From the NCBI GenBank assembly GCA_002917075.1, contig NTMA01000075.1, positions 62,001 to 126,000 on the forward strand: a DNA stretch of 64,000 nucleotides. The letters run 5' to 3'. The DNA is from Hawksworthiomyces lignivorus (lineage: Eukaryota > Ascomycota > Sordariomycetes > Ophiostomatales > Ophiostomataceae). Below are positions 1 to 10,291 of this stretch, piece by piece. Under the pieces are notes generated by a model. The model did no database searches. It was not told where the DNA came from and saw only the letters and a list, made by a program, of their open reading frames with translations. Positions within the stretch are counted from its first letter, which is position 1, and each line of letters opens with the position of its first letter. The translations under genes were made by a program, and so were the position numbers.

Positions 1-494
1 GCTTGACTTTTGCAGATTCGTCTACGCCCTAGCCCGCAGGAAAAAGGAAGCTGCTTACCGGCAAAGAGGAGCTTCAAGTCTTCCTGAAAGGCGTCGCCTT
101 CGTTTGATGCGAGCTGGAGAACGTCAAAAGCGGGCAAGTTGCCCCAGAAGTACTTCAGCACCCCGTATGTCGTCACTCCCAATTCGTCACTGACAAAATC
201 CGGAGCGCGGTTCTCCACGATCCAAGCAGGCTGCCAGTTTTCTCTGCCAACGGGAGTCTTGCAGTCGATTTTGTGTTTGGGCCAGTGTGATTTTTGGCAA
301 GCCTGGCTACAATACTATGTCGAGGTACAGAGAGTATGTCAGCCCGGTATTTAATATCTGGACAATCTGTGCCGTGGCTTGGATGGACCTACGATAACAA
401 GAAGACAGCTCTTGCAGCTGTACTTTCCGCTTTTCTTGCAATATTTGTTGTTTGGGCTCCAATTTGCACAAAGAAATGTCTGATCTGCCATCAT
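1..494 (-). CDS. MYND zinc-finger / DUF4470 protein, 5' part, cut by window edge
   Basis: Partial gene running off the left edge. Exon 1 (494..393) encodes MMADQTF then a Cys-rich start, C-x9-C and C-x2-C spacing, ending LLVI. An intron (392..315, GTAGGT...ATAG) joins in phase to exon 2 (314..59), which continues YCSQACQKSHWPKHKIDC, the second half of a MYND zinc finger (C-x3-C-x7-H-x3-C spacing). The stretch that follows (NWQPAWIVENRAP, then YFWGNLPAFDVLQLASNEG) matches the start of the fungal DUF4470 domain. The next donor is GTAAGC at 58, and the following acceptor is too close to the edge to choose. Start at 494 or 491 (two consecutive ATG). MYND fingers usually bind proline-rich partners; in fungi this architecture is common and its function is mostly unknown. 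Family assignment is firm, biological role unknown. Confidence 0.85.
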
Positions 495-2265
495 GCGCTC
501 TGCTTCTGAAGAGTAAGAAGCCGCAAGAAGCCGCTGCAAAAGCAACCACACATAGCGGAAGGTGAACAATGTCGATGGGAAGTTTCGATCATCATGAACA
601 ATCTTGGCAGGGCATCAAGTTGAATGATGTGTTACACAAACGTTAGGCAGCAACAGCCGGTCACGTTTATCCTCAAAGCGAGACCATTCGTGGTGACCAG
701 AGGCCTCTTCGCTACGGATCTTCTGTCGTCACATCATGTATTCAGAGAGCCGTCCCATAGCACTGAATCACCAGAGTCTACTTACGCAGCTGCTAGCAAG
801 ACAAGCCTCTACATTGGCTTCTGGAGCAAGTGAATTATTGGCTGGTTATTAGCATGCACAGTCAGCCTGCTGCATTAGGTGGTCATACAAGAAGAAGCAA
901 TTGTATCTAAGCCAATACGCGAGAGGTACGGGGTACAGCTCACTGTTGGCACTGCAAGATGTAGAAAGCTGAGCCGCGGTTTAGTCACCTGTGATGCCTC
1001 TCCATCTATCTCTTCTCTCAGCTGGATTATTGACCTTACTCACCGCTAGGCATCCACCTGGTGAATGTGATTCAGTTTGCGGCCATATCGACCCTTAGAG
1101 TCTACTGCAGCTTCGATCTCGAGGGCCGCGTCTTCATCCTCATAGACTGTCTGCCTGACTAGTGGCTCTAGGCTCGTACGCCACTATCCAGGGCTTCCAC
1201 AGAGGCAATACGATCACGGGTACCACGGACTGGGAGATGACAGCGGAATACAACATATACGCGTGGCATGTGAGCCCGGCCACACACTCTGGTAATAAGA
1301 AAGCAGGCACAGCAATTGGCACAGGCACACTGCTAAGCTCTACATGGCCGCCATTGAAGGTAACTGTAGCCGTGTATCTGTGTTAGGATCTGGTTGACAT
1401 TAGATACCATTCCACCTTAATGATGAGATGTACATCTTGGGGTTTCTCTTTTTTGCGTCGCATCTTGGCTTGTAGTTCTTGATGCGCACGTTTTGGGTCT
1501 CCACTATTAGAAAATCCCAATGGAGCTTTTTACTACATCTAAATGCCCTGTACGAGGACGCATACCAAACTTGGCACTGCAACGCTGTAGTTTGTCCTAT
1601 GGCAAGCTATTCTGCAAATATTACGCTTTCACAGCGCTTCGTTGCGGGCATCTTGTCTGCCGATCTGCGATCCGATGCCGTTACGTAAAGCCCTGGACGC
1701 TGGATAAGCATAATAAGTCACAGCAAATCCTGCAACTTCGCCTTTCAGGGACGGGTCACACGCACTGATTATGCTTGGGACGATCCAAATGGCGTGCCAG
1801 CTACCCCAGGAATTACCACAATTGGTATTTTTTGACAGAAGCATTTCGGGGTTGAAGCTGGTCGTCCGCCCTCGTCCGTCTCTCGTCCACCATCGTCTTC
1901 TCTTATCGGTCACACGGCCGTCGGTAGCGGCTGTCGGCTCAGTTGACCCTCAAAAAATAGGCTTGCAGCCAAACTGCAGCCAAAGCTAAGGGCTTTCAAT
2001 TCATAATTCCATTATCTTTTATCTCTCCCTTCTCCATTTTGCTTTCCAAGCGCTGCCAGGAACGCCTGTTTCAGCACGTCCTTCAGTGGCTTCGTTTATC
2101 GCCTCCCCCGTCTACTATCGTTTCGCCATCTAGCTAGCGGCGTTCCCTGGCGTCTTGCTTTCATGCTCATTTCGGCGCGTTCTACTTCTCGGCGATTTTG
2201 GGGGATCTGGATGGCCTTCATGTTATAGGATCTTGCTTCTTTTCTAATTTTGTGATTTTGCTGCA
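495..2265. other. intergenic, 1.8 kb, no gene seen
   Basis: Divergent spacer between the MYND gene and the gamma-glutamyltranspeptidase gene. Only short open frames occur, none with domain-like sequence or coherent splice sites. The last 300 bases are pyrimidine-rich, as expected for a fungal promoter and 5' leader. Confidence 0.6.
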
Positions 2266-4463
2266 ATGCGTAAGTTATATCGCCCTCTTGCAGCGTCCTG
2301 GTGCTTTATCTTTCTCTTGTCTGCTCGCTGTCACGATAAGACGGAATTAGTAATGAAGCTTCATCCCATTAACACAATATAGATCACCTCTCTTCCTTCT
2401 GGGACTGGGTGCTCCTCCTCTTGGCCTGCGAGGTCCAAAGGACGTCTGCCTATCCGCCAGTCCAGCAACCCTTACAACAAGACGGTGGTGCCGGCTCCGC
2501 CGGTTCCGGCAGCTATGGCACGCACGGCGCAGTCGCGTGCGAGAGTGACATCTGCTCTAGGATTGGTATCAACTTGATGCGCCAAGGCGTACGTACCGTC
2601 CGAGTCTGGTGGAGAGTTCTAGTTCGCTTAGCTAATCTTCTGCGCAGGGCAATGCTGCGGACGCCATGGTTGGCACTACGCTCTGCGTAGGCGTCATTGG
2701 CATGTACCACTCAGGCATCGGCGGCGGCGGCTTCATGCTGGTCCGCGATGCGCAGGGCCATTATGAGACCGTTGACTACCGAGAGGCGGCGCCTGCCGCG
2801 GCGTACGAGAACATGTACGATGGGAACATCATCGGCAGCGTACTAGGCGGCCTGGCCGTGGCCGTGCCGGGCGAGCTGCGTGGGCTGGAATTCCTGCACA
2901 ACAAATACGGCGTAGGTCCACTTGCAGTTTTCTGAGCATATTCCGCGTCGTTGCAGGGTAGATGGACGCTGACAGATTTACCCAGGTCCTTCCATGGGAA
3001 ACGGTCGTTATGCCCGCGGTGCACGTGGCCCGCGATGGCTTTCCAGGTGAGTGCAGCTTGTGGCGTCTGCTTCCGCTCTCTTTGTCCACAATCTGACTTT
3101 GGGCAGTATCGGAGGACCTGATTCGCTATATGGGCGACAACAAGTTCCTCGTGGACGACCCAGTATGGGCTGAAGATTTTGCCCCCAATGGAACCTTGGT
3201 GCAACTAGGTGACACCATCACAAGAAAGCGATATGCCAAGTACGACCCGTCTTACTCCTCAGCATGCTTTGCATCTCTGCTGACATATGCTTTTTCCCAG
3301 CACACTAGAGACAATCGCCAAGGAAGGCGTGGAGATCTTCTACAGCGGTGATATGGGTAAGCTACCTGCTCTGAACGAGCTTGAAGCAACAATTCCGGAG
3401 CTCCCGTGCGCTAACAACATACCCAGCCAAAGCCATGGTCCAGGTCGTCCGCGACAACAACGGCACTATTACCCTGGACGACTTCCGCAGCTACAAGGCC
3501 ATTATACGGCCGGCGGTCAGCACCGAGTTCCGCGGCCGGCGGCTGTTCTCGACGGGCGCGCCGTCGTCTGGCGGGGTGGCGCTGTCGATCCTCAAGACCA
3601 TGGAGCAGTTCCCGCCGGCGCTGACGGAGGACGGGCGGCCGGACGTGAACCTGTCGACGCACCGGTTCGACGAGGCGATGCGGTTCGGGTACGGGGCGCG
3701 CACGCACCTGGGGGACCCGCACTTCGTGGACGGGCTGGACGCGTTTGAGGCGGACCTGGTGAGCGCGGCCTCGGCGGCGGCGCGGTTCCGCACGATCCGC
3801 GACGACCGCACGCTGCCGGTGGAGGCGTACAACCCGGCGGGGACGGGGGCGACGCCGGGCCACGGCACGAGCCACGTGGCGACGGCGGACGCGAGCGGCC
3901 TGGCCGTCAGCAGCACGACGACGATCAACACGCTGTTCGGGTCGCGGCTGATGACGGCGGAGGGGGGCATCATCCTCAACAACGAGATGAACGACTTCTC
4001 CATCCCCGGGTCCGACAACGAGTTTGGCTACCCGCCCAGCCCGGCCAACTTTATCCGCGGCGGCAAGCGGCCGCTGAGCTCCATCACGCCGCTGATGGCC
4101 GAGGCGGCTGACGGCGGCGGCGGCGGCTCCGTCGGCGGGCTGTACCTGGTCACGGGCGCGGCCGGCGGCAGCCGCATCATCTCGGCCACGGCGCAGATCG
4201 CCTGGCACGTGCTCGAGCACGGCATGGCCATGGGCGCCGCGCTGGCCGCCCCGCGCCTGCACGACCAGCTGGCCCCCGACGCCGTCACCTTTGAGGTGCA
4301 GTTCGACAACGCCACCGTCGCCAGCATGGCCGCCCGCGGGCACCACGTCCAGTGGACCACGGGCTTCTTCAGCTCCGCCCAGGGCATCCGCGTGCTGCCC
4401 GGCGGCCGCTTCGAGGCCGCCGGCGAGCCGCGGCAGGCCAACAGCGGCGGCGATGTGTTCTAG
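2266..4463 (+). CDS. GGT: gamma-glutamyltranspeptidase (glutathione hydrolase)
   Basis: Cleaves the gamma-glutamyl bond of glutathione and its conjugates and transfers the glutamyl group. Seven exons read in phase: 2266..2269, 2383..2588, 2648..2911, 2986..3046, 3107..3239, 3301..3356, 3427..4463, giving about 586 aa. The first coding exon is only ATG-C before a GTAAGT donor. The N-terminus (MHHLSSFWDWVLLLLA) is a likely signal peptide or anchor. RQGGNAADAM and GIGGGGFM belong to the large subunit. HGTSHVATAD carries the Thr (about T389) where the precursor is expected to cleave itself to free the catalytic N-terminal Thr of the small subunit. Small-subunit motifs INTLFGS, LNNEMNDFS and KRPLSSITP are intact. 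Convergent with ALG11. Length and motifs are normal for the family; the tiny first exon is the least certain part. Confidence 0.93.
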
Positions 4464-4852
4464 AGCCTTTTTTTTGCCTCACTCCATTTATTGCTTTACA
4501 TATATTCTGTGTCTTACTTCGCACATAGATTCTTCAATGTTGTTTCATGATCTGTATAGAATTGTGATTTATTTTTTTGTCCCTGCATAGCTTTCAGACA
4601 GAAAATATGAATCGATAAGGACTCTTCATAAAAAAAATGAAATGGGGGTATCCATTTAGAAGAAGAAAGCAGAGAATATAGCAACAGTGAGCAAAAGCAT
4701 AGTCTAAGATGAAGGCGGCGAGAGTAGACAGCACAAGAACAAGACAGAAAGCGAAGAAAAGCAAGCACAACAGCAACCTGCAGTATAAAAAACACAATGC
4801 AGAATATTAAGAGTAAAAATTCACACCAAGGAAACCTTCTTCCCTTCTCCCT
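4464..4852. other. convergent 3' spacer GGT/ALG11
   Basis: 389 bp of AT-rich 3'-flanking sequence between two converging genes. No coding signal. Confidence 0.6.
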
Positions 4853-6800
4853 CTACCGCAGCAGCGCGACCAGCTTTTCCATCTGGGCGACCCACTTGCG
4901 CGCAAACTCCTCCTCGGTGAAGCGCTGGGCGGAGCGGCGGGCGCGCTGGCGCCAGGCCAGGGGGTCGGGCAGGCTGAGGGCCTTGTCGAAGGCGGCGGCG
5001 AACTCGTCGGCGGTGGTGGCGTGGAAGCCGGTGGGCAGGCCGTCGACGGCGGTGACGATGTCGAGCTTGGGCCCGCCGCTGTCGTGGACGACGGCGACGA
5101 GGCCGGCGGCCTGGTACTCGACGACGCCGATGCCAAAGTGCTCGTTCCACATGCCGTTGACGCCGACGGCGGCGCGGCGCAGCCAGCGCAGGATGGCGGG
5201 CCAGGGCTCGTCCAGGTGGAACTCGACGGCGTCGCGCACGTTGAGCTCGTTGGCGAGCAGGCGCAGCTGGTAGACGCGCTTGGAGTCGGCGTCGTCGCGG
5301 ACGCTGCCGACGAGCACGAGCTTGGGGAGAGGCGCAGAAGAAGTGGCCTTGCCGTCCTTGCTGCCGTCCTTGCTGCCGTCCTTGCTGCCGTCCTCGGCCT
5401 CCTCCCGCCGCCGCCGCTGCTGCTTCAGAAACCGCGCAAACGCCTGCAGGATCAGCCGGTGGTTCTTCTCCGGCCGGAACTGCGCAATGTACAGCAGCAC
5501 GGGCTCGCGCGCGGCTTCGCTGGCCGCCGACACGTCGATCTCCTGCTCGAGCTCGCGCACCGCCACCGGCGGGTACACGACAGCAATGTCCGTGCCGCCG
5601 CTCTTGGTCTTGTTCTTCTTGGCCCGCCGCGGGCCCCACAGCGCCTGCACGTGGCCCTGCGTCCAGCTCGAGTTGGTCATGACCACGTCGACGGACGCGC
5701 CCACGGCCCCGTACAGCCAGGCAAAGGCCTGCCAGTAGGCGCGCTTGACCTGGCCCCGCACGCCGACGCCCTGGCCCGCATTGACGCCCTGGGCGCCGAC
5801 GGCCGAGGCCGGGTCCAGCGAGTCCAGCATGTCCGTGGAGATGGTCGGGTAGTGCACGTAGGCGCCCGTGGGGATGCTGCGGAACAGCAGCTTGCAGAAG
5901 CCCAGCGAGAAGGCGTAGCCCATGGTGTCGACAAAGATGTCCGGCACCAGCAGCGACAGGGCGTCCCAGGCCATGATGACGGAGCCGAACGACTGCCCCG
6001 CCAGCGTGAAGTGGGGCCAGGTCGAGGCCAGCACCCAGCGGCGTGTCGACAGGTACAGGAAGGACACGGTCGGTGGATGCAGGTGGATATTGAAGCGGTC
6101 CTGGAGAGGCAGGTCGTCAGTGAGAGGGAAACAATGAGAATATGAGAGGCAGAAAAAAAAAGGAGTATCCATACCCGTACTCTCGCCAGGATGGCGTCTT
6201 TTTGTGCATCATGATCACCGGTGTAGACGACACACTTGGCCTTAGGCCATCGTTGTTGCGTGGCCCGGATTGCTGCCCACAGAACGCGCTCTCCGCCGCC
6301 GCCGGCATTGCTGCTCTAGTTAGCCCCCCATCACCTATTCCAAAGAGCACTCGAGGCGAAAAGAAGCAGGCCACCTACCAGAATGGGTGGAAGAACCCCA
6401 CAATGCCGTCCCAGTCCTTCTCGCCCTTCTCGCCGTTGCCGGCCGAGCCGGCCGCATATGCCTCAACGTTCTCCCAGCCGTCCTCGCTGCTGCCGCTGCT
6501 TGCTGGGGCCTTTTCCGTCTTCTTCTGCTCTTCTTGAAACTGCCGCTCGTCAATCTCCATCTTCTGCAGCAGGCACTGGCGCTGGTGCTCTGTCCGCCGC
6601 CGCAGGTAATAGCCTAGAGTGGAGCCGGCAAGACGCCAGATTGAGGGGAGTAGCAGGACCGTCACCGCCACGGCTGTGACAAAGGCCGCCGCCGTGAAGG
6701 AGGTGCTGGCGCCGACGCTGCCATCGTTGCTGCTGGAGTTGCCATCGCACCCTGGCGCAAACCAGGAGCGCCCCGGGGCCACAGAACAGCTTCCGTCCAT
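4853..6800 (-). CDS. ALG11: ALG11 GDP-Man:Man3GlcNAc2-PP-dolichol alpha-1,2-mannosyltransferase
   Basis: Adds the fourth and fifth mannoses to the dolichol-linked N-glycan precursor on the cytosolic face of the ER. Three exons: 6800..6379, 6310..6175, 6100..4853; introns 6311..6378 and 6101..6174; about 601 aa. An N-terminal membrane segment (residues about 35-58) precedes a cytosolic GT-B fold. Exon 2 restores the hallmark [17 protein letters not shown] across the splice. Other family signatures are [29 protein letters not shown] (about 385) and the E-x7-E motif in [15 protein letters not shown] (about 509). A tandem 12-nt repeat at about 5350-5394 adds a DGSK-type linker between KQQRRRREE and the second Rossmann domain. 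Divergent from COX18. Identification is firm; the exon 2 donor was chosen because it keeps LARVRDRFNI intact. Confidence 0.95.
5350..5394 (-). repeat. 12-nt tandem repeat inside ALG11 (DGSK)n
   Basis: About four copies of a 12-base unit encode repeated Asp-Gly-Ser-Lys. The insertion lies in a probable surface loop and is length-variable by nature. Confidence 0.8.
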
Positions 6801-7612
6801 AGGAAGTGGTATGGAGGGGGAGGGTCGAGGAGATTCGGGAGGTGAAGGGATGTCGTATAGAGGTTAGACGAAAGCCAGTCCCAGGGGGTTTTGCAGGAGA
6901 GAAATATTGCTCAATAGAACTGTGCTAGCCTTCGGAGGCGTCGTAGGGCAGCAAAGGCCACCATGTTCTATTTGACGTGTAGTTGAGACAGGTATAATGC
7001 CAAAGGAGGCAACACGAAGAGCTGCGGGTGTGGAAGAAGAAGAGAAGAGGCTAGAATATATACATATTCACATAGCGAGCTCAGTAATGCGGCTATGAGC
7101 AAAAAGCACAGGTGGCGGATGGTATGCTTATATTAACTATAACAAAACCATTATAAACCACAATAAGTACGCTTTTTGTATGAAAAACTGTCTCGGTATG
7201 TAATTATTAGTGACCTGTCCTCCACGAGACCCACTAAAAATTAAATTTTAAATAGCAGCCCCCGCAGGCAGTCTGGACGCTGCCAGTGGAAACGCAGCGG
7301 GTTGCAGCGGGTTTTGCATGTACTTTACGGAGTTACAGGGGTCGAAAACAAATTTAGAATGATCGTTGCAGGGGGGAAGCCCTTCTGTAATTGGTGGCGT
7401 ACGGGCTGCGAATGGGTCTTATTACGGCCTATTATACAGGGCGCAACTGGAGCGAATGAGCGGGCGAGGAAGCTAGAGAGCTTCAAAATTGTCAGTCGAC
7501 GGTGTCGAATCGTCAGACTTTCAGGCCGTTTGTCTGATGCTCTGGCGCATGAGCTGTTGAGGCAGCAGAAAAGAGTCGAAATCCGCCAACTGGTATCCGG
7601 TTCTCTGGAGAA
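6801..7612. promoter_or_regulatory. divergent promoter region ALG11 / COX18
   Basis: 812 bp separates two start codons facing away from each other. The middle (about 7080-7260) is AT-rich. A 10-base unit GCAGCGGGTT occurs twice in tandem near 7294. No gene is visible. Confidence 0.5.
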
Positions 7613-8890
7613 ATGACGAGCCCGTCCATACAAAGCCTCCGCGTGTCCCTGCGGCCGGCACTGTACGGTCCATCGCCCATCATCGGCCGGCTCTCATCTC
7701 GCCGGCATAGAGAGACATCATCACCCTTCTCTTCCTCCTCCTCCCCGTCTTCTTCTTCTTCTTCTTATATCACACAACATTCCGCCGCTTACAGCATATT
7801 AAGCCGCAATGCACGGCCGCGGAAAGCAGAAGCCTGCCGTTCTTGTCTGCAGAGACATCACCAGGGTCGACGCAACTTCTCCGCCGCCGCCCTGGTTAGC
7901 TTGCCCGTCGACGTCACGGATGCTCTGATCGCGCAGCTGCACGCAGTCACCTTCACGCCGTGGTACATCACCATCCCGCTGGTGGCCCTGGGCGTCAATC
8001 TCATTTTCCGCGCGCCTTTCAGCGTCCACGCGGCCAAGCTCGCCAAGAAGCGGGCGCGCCTGTCGCCGCTGCTGTCGGCCTGGGTGGCGGTGCACGGCAA
8101 GGAGGTGGCCCGGGAGCGGCGGGCGCTAGGGCTGCCGGCCCCCTCCAACGCGGAGATCCAGAGCGAGGCCCTGAAGCGGCTGCGCAAGACGGCCCGCCGC
8201 ATCTACGGCACCTTTGGCGTGCAGCAGTGGAAGCTGTACGGGAGCCTGCTGGGGCTGCCGCCGTGGCTGGTGGTCATCGAGGCGATCCGGCGCATGTGCG
8301 GCGCGCCGGTGGGTCTTCTGGGGCTCATTTTGCGGACCGGCACCGCCACTGCTGCGAGCGAAGCTGCGGACGTGGTGGCAGCGACGGCTGGCGATGCCGC
8401 TGTCACTACCGCAGACGCTGCCGCTACCGTTACCGCCGCGTTCGAGCCGTCCCTGGCAACAGGTGGTTGCCTATGGTTTCCCGACCTGACCGTGGCCGAC
8501 CCCTACCACGTGCTGCCCTTTGCGCTGTCGGCTATGCTGGTCGCCAACGTGCTGCCCGCCACCGACGCCGGCCGGCGGGCCCTCTTTGGGCTCGACCCGC
8601 GCTCGGAGCCCGGCTCCAGCGCCGTCGCCGCCGAGAGCCGCGCCGCCCGCGGCCTGCAGCGCGGCCTGCTCATCCTGTCCCTCAGCGTCGGCTTCGTCAC
8701 CCTGCACTTCCCCAGCGCCATCCACCTGTACTGGCTGGCGTCGAGCTGCTCCAACTACGCCATCACGCGGGCCGTGCGGCGCGCCCTGCCCGCCGACGCC
8801 AAGCCCGTCCGCCCCCTCGGCATGCCGCAGCTGCCATTTGTCCTGCCGCCCCCGCCACCGACGCGCAGCGGTCAGCCTACGAAGCCATGA
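7613..8890 (+). CDS. COX18: COX18-type mitochondrial inner-membrane insertase (Oxa1/YidC family)
   Basis: Likely inserts and translocates the C-terminal part of Cox2 in cytochrome c oxidase assembly. Single exon, 425 aa. The first ~90 residues are rich in Arg and Ser with few acids, as in a mitochondrial presequence. Membrane segments are seen at about 117-140 (WYITIPLVALGVNLIFRAPF), 200-225 (LYGSLLGLPPWLVVIEAIRR), 300-318 and 350-385 (LLILSLSVGFVTLHFPSAIH, then LYWLASSCSNYAI, the typical final Oxa1-family helices). The charged loop after the first segment (AAKLAKKRARLSPLL) is typical of COX18. An Ala/Thr-rich stretch at about 242-275 is an unusual low-complexity insert. Oxa1 itself is the main alternative; the short C-terminus without a ribosome-binding tail favours COX18. 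Confidence 0.85.
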   Translation: MTSPSIQSLRVSLRPALYGPSPIIGRLSSRRHRETSSPFSSSSSPSSSSSSYITQHSAAYSILSRNARPRKAEACRSCLQRHHQGRRNFSAAALVSLPVDVTDALIAQLHAVTFTPWYITIPLVALGVNLIFRAPFSVHAAKLAKKRARLSPLLSAWVAVHGKEVARERRALGLPAPSNAEIQSEALKRLRKTARRIYGTFGVQQWKLYGSLLGLPPWLVVIEAIRRMCGAPVGLLGLILRTGTATAASEAADVVAATAGDAAVTTADAAATVTAAFEPSLATGGCLWFPDLTVADPYHVLPFALSAMLVANVLPATDAGRRALFGLDPRSEPGSSAVAAESRAARGLQRGLLILSLSVGFVTLHFPSAIHLYWLASSCSNYAITRAVRRALPADAKPVRPLGMPQLPFVLPPPPPTRSGQPTKP

Positions 8891-9342
8891 TGCTCACGAT
8901 GGTGTACGAATTAAGACAGGCATCTTTTTTTGGTCATGAAAGACCGTGTAGTATTATAATGTGCAGACGTGATATATACATGCAAAAAGAAATAAAACAA
9001 AGAAAAATGGTTGTGTTTACTGGGTAGTTTTGTCAAACTGATAGACTAGCTGCAGATAGGCTGGACGAGCGCGAAATAGCGCACAAGGGAGAGAGACGAA
9101 ACAGCTCCGCGGCCCCATAACGCTGGGAGAGGGGGTGCAATACTGAAAAGAAGCAGTTTTGCACCGCAGAGACAGGCAAGGAACAAGATAGGACAAAAAG
9201 ACAATGTGTGTATGAAACAAACGTGCTGGATCCAGGTAAACGCCATGCCACCCATTGCGAAGACAAAAAAAAAAAAAAAAGAGAGATTCAAGAAAAAAAT
9301 CGTACAGAGCGGACTGACCACAGGCCCCTCCCCCCGTAGCGC
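8891..9342. other. convergent 3' spacer COX18 / PEP12
   Basis: 452 bp of 3'-flanking DNA with a poly-A tract near 9267. No coding signal. Confidence 0.6.
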
Positions 9343-10291
9343 TCAGCCCAGGAACACGGCCAGCAGGATGACGGTCAGGATGACGGCGAGGATCAGCAGC
9401 AGGCAGCAGGCCTTGCCGCGGGCCTGGCGCTGGTAGCGGGCGGCGGAGCGCAGCTCGTAGTCGGCGCCGTGGGTGTCGGTGCGGACGTCCTCGACGTTTT
9501 CGGCGATGCTGTCGAGCTGCTCGCCCTGCTCGTGCACCATGGTGGCCACCTGCGTGAAGAGCACGTTGAGGTCGCCCACGCCCTGCTCGATGTTGCGGAT
9601 CTCCTCCTCGCGCTCGATGATCAGCGCCTCCTGGAAGTCCACCTCGTCCTGCGGCGCCAGCCGCGCCAGCTCCTGCTGCTGCTCCTGCCGCTGCTGCTCC
9701 GTCTGCTGCAGCAGCAGCCCGCCGCTCGCCGCCCCGCCCTCGCCGCCTGCCTCGCCGCCGCCTTCGCCGCCCACTGCCGCCGCCGCCCGCGCCGCCGACA
9801 CCGACGCCTTCTCCTTCTCGAGCGCCTGCCGCTGCAGGCTCTGGAACTCGGACAGCGCCGTCTGGAACTCGCGGGACAGCTTCTGCTGCGTGTACCGCTG
9901 CGTGGGCTGCAGTGTGATTTCTTGTCAGCAAGTAGGAAGGGGGAGACAAGCAGAAGAACAAAGAGAAGAGAAAAGAAGAAAACAAAAGGGGAAGCCCTAC
10001 CGTTACGTCCTCCCACGCCTGCACCTTCTTGACGCCCTCGCCGACCTCTTTGAACGCCTCCCGCGACTCCTCCAGCACGTCGTTGACCCGCTCGCGCACG
10101 CGCGCGTTGTCGTGGCGGGTGCCCAAGTGGCCGATGTCGCGGGTGAGGTTGGCAATGTTGCCCTGCAGCTTGAACAGCTTGGTGCTCAGTTGCTGCGACA
10201 GCCGCTGAAAGTTTGGATCATCCGAGTAGCCGCCGCTGCTGCCGCCGCGCCGGCGGCCAGCCTCCATAGATGAGAGCTGATCGAAGGACAT
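9343..10291 (-). CDS. PEP12: PEP12-like endosomal syntaxin (Qa-SNARE)
   Basis: Membrane-fusion protein expected on endosomes or the prevacuolar compartment. Two exons, 10291..10001 and 9906..9343, separated by a 94-bp intron; 284 aa. The N-terminal Habc-type helices start at DDPNFQRLSQQLSTKLFKL. The splice gives VTPTQRYTQQKLSREF, a conserved syntaxin linker. The SNARE helix (REEEIRNIEQGVGDLNVLF, then QVATMVHEQGEQLDSI) carries the central Gln of a Q-SNARE. A C-terminal tail anchor (CCLLLILAVILTVILLAVFL) follows a short basic stretch. An Ala/Gly/Glu-rich insert (AAVGGEGGGEAGGEGGAA) lies before the SNARE helix. PEP12 versus the vacuolar VAM3 is inferred; many filamentous fungi have one gene for both. 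Confidence 0.9.

Noticed and set aside
3411..4441. Long minus-strand frames opposite the GGT last exon
   Set aside because: Arg/Ala/Pro-rich shadows caused by high GC at third positions of the sense gene.
5021..6145. 374-codon plus-strand frame over ALG11
   Set aside because: Antisense shadow; the minus strand has the full ALG11 signature with correct splicing.
7260..7340. Possible transposon end near GCAGCGGGTT tandem copies
   Set aside because: Only two 10-base copies, no terminal inverted repeat or target duplication found.
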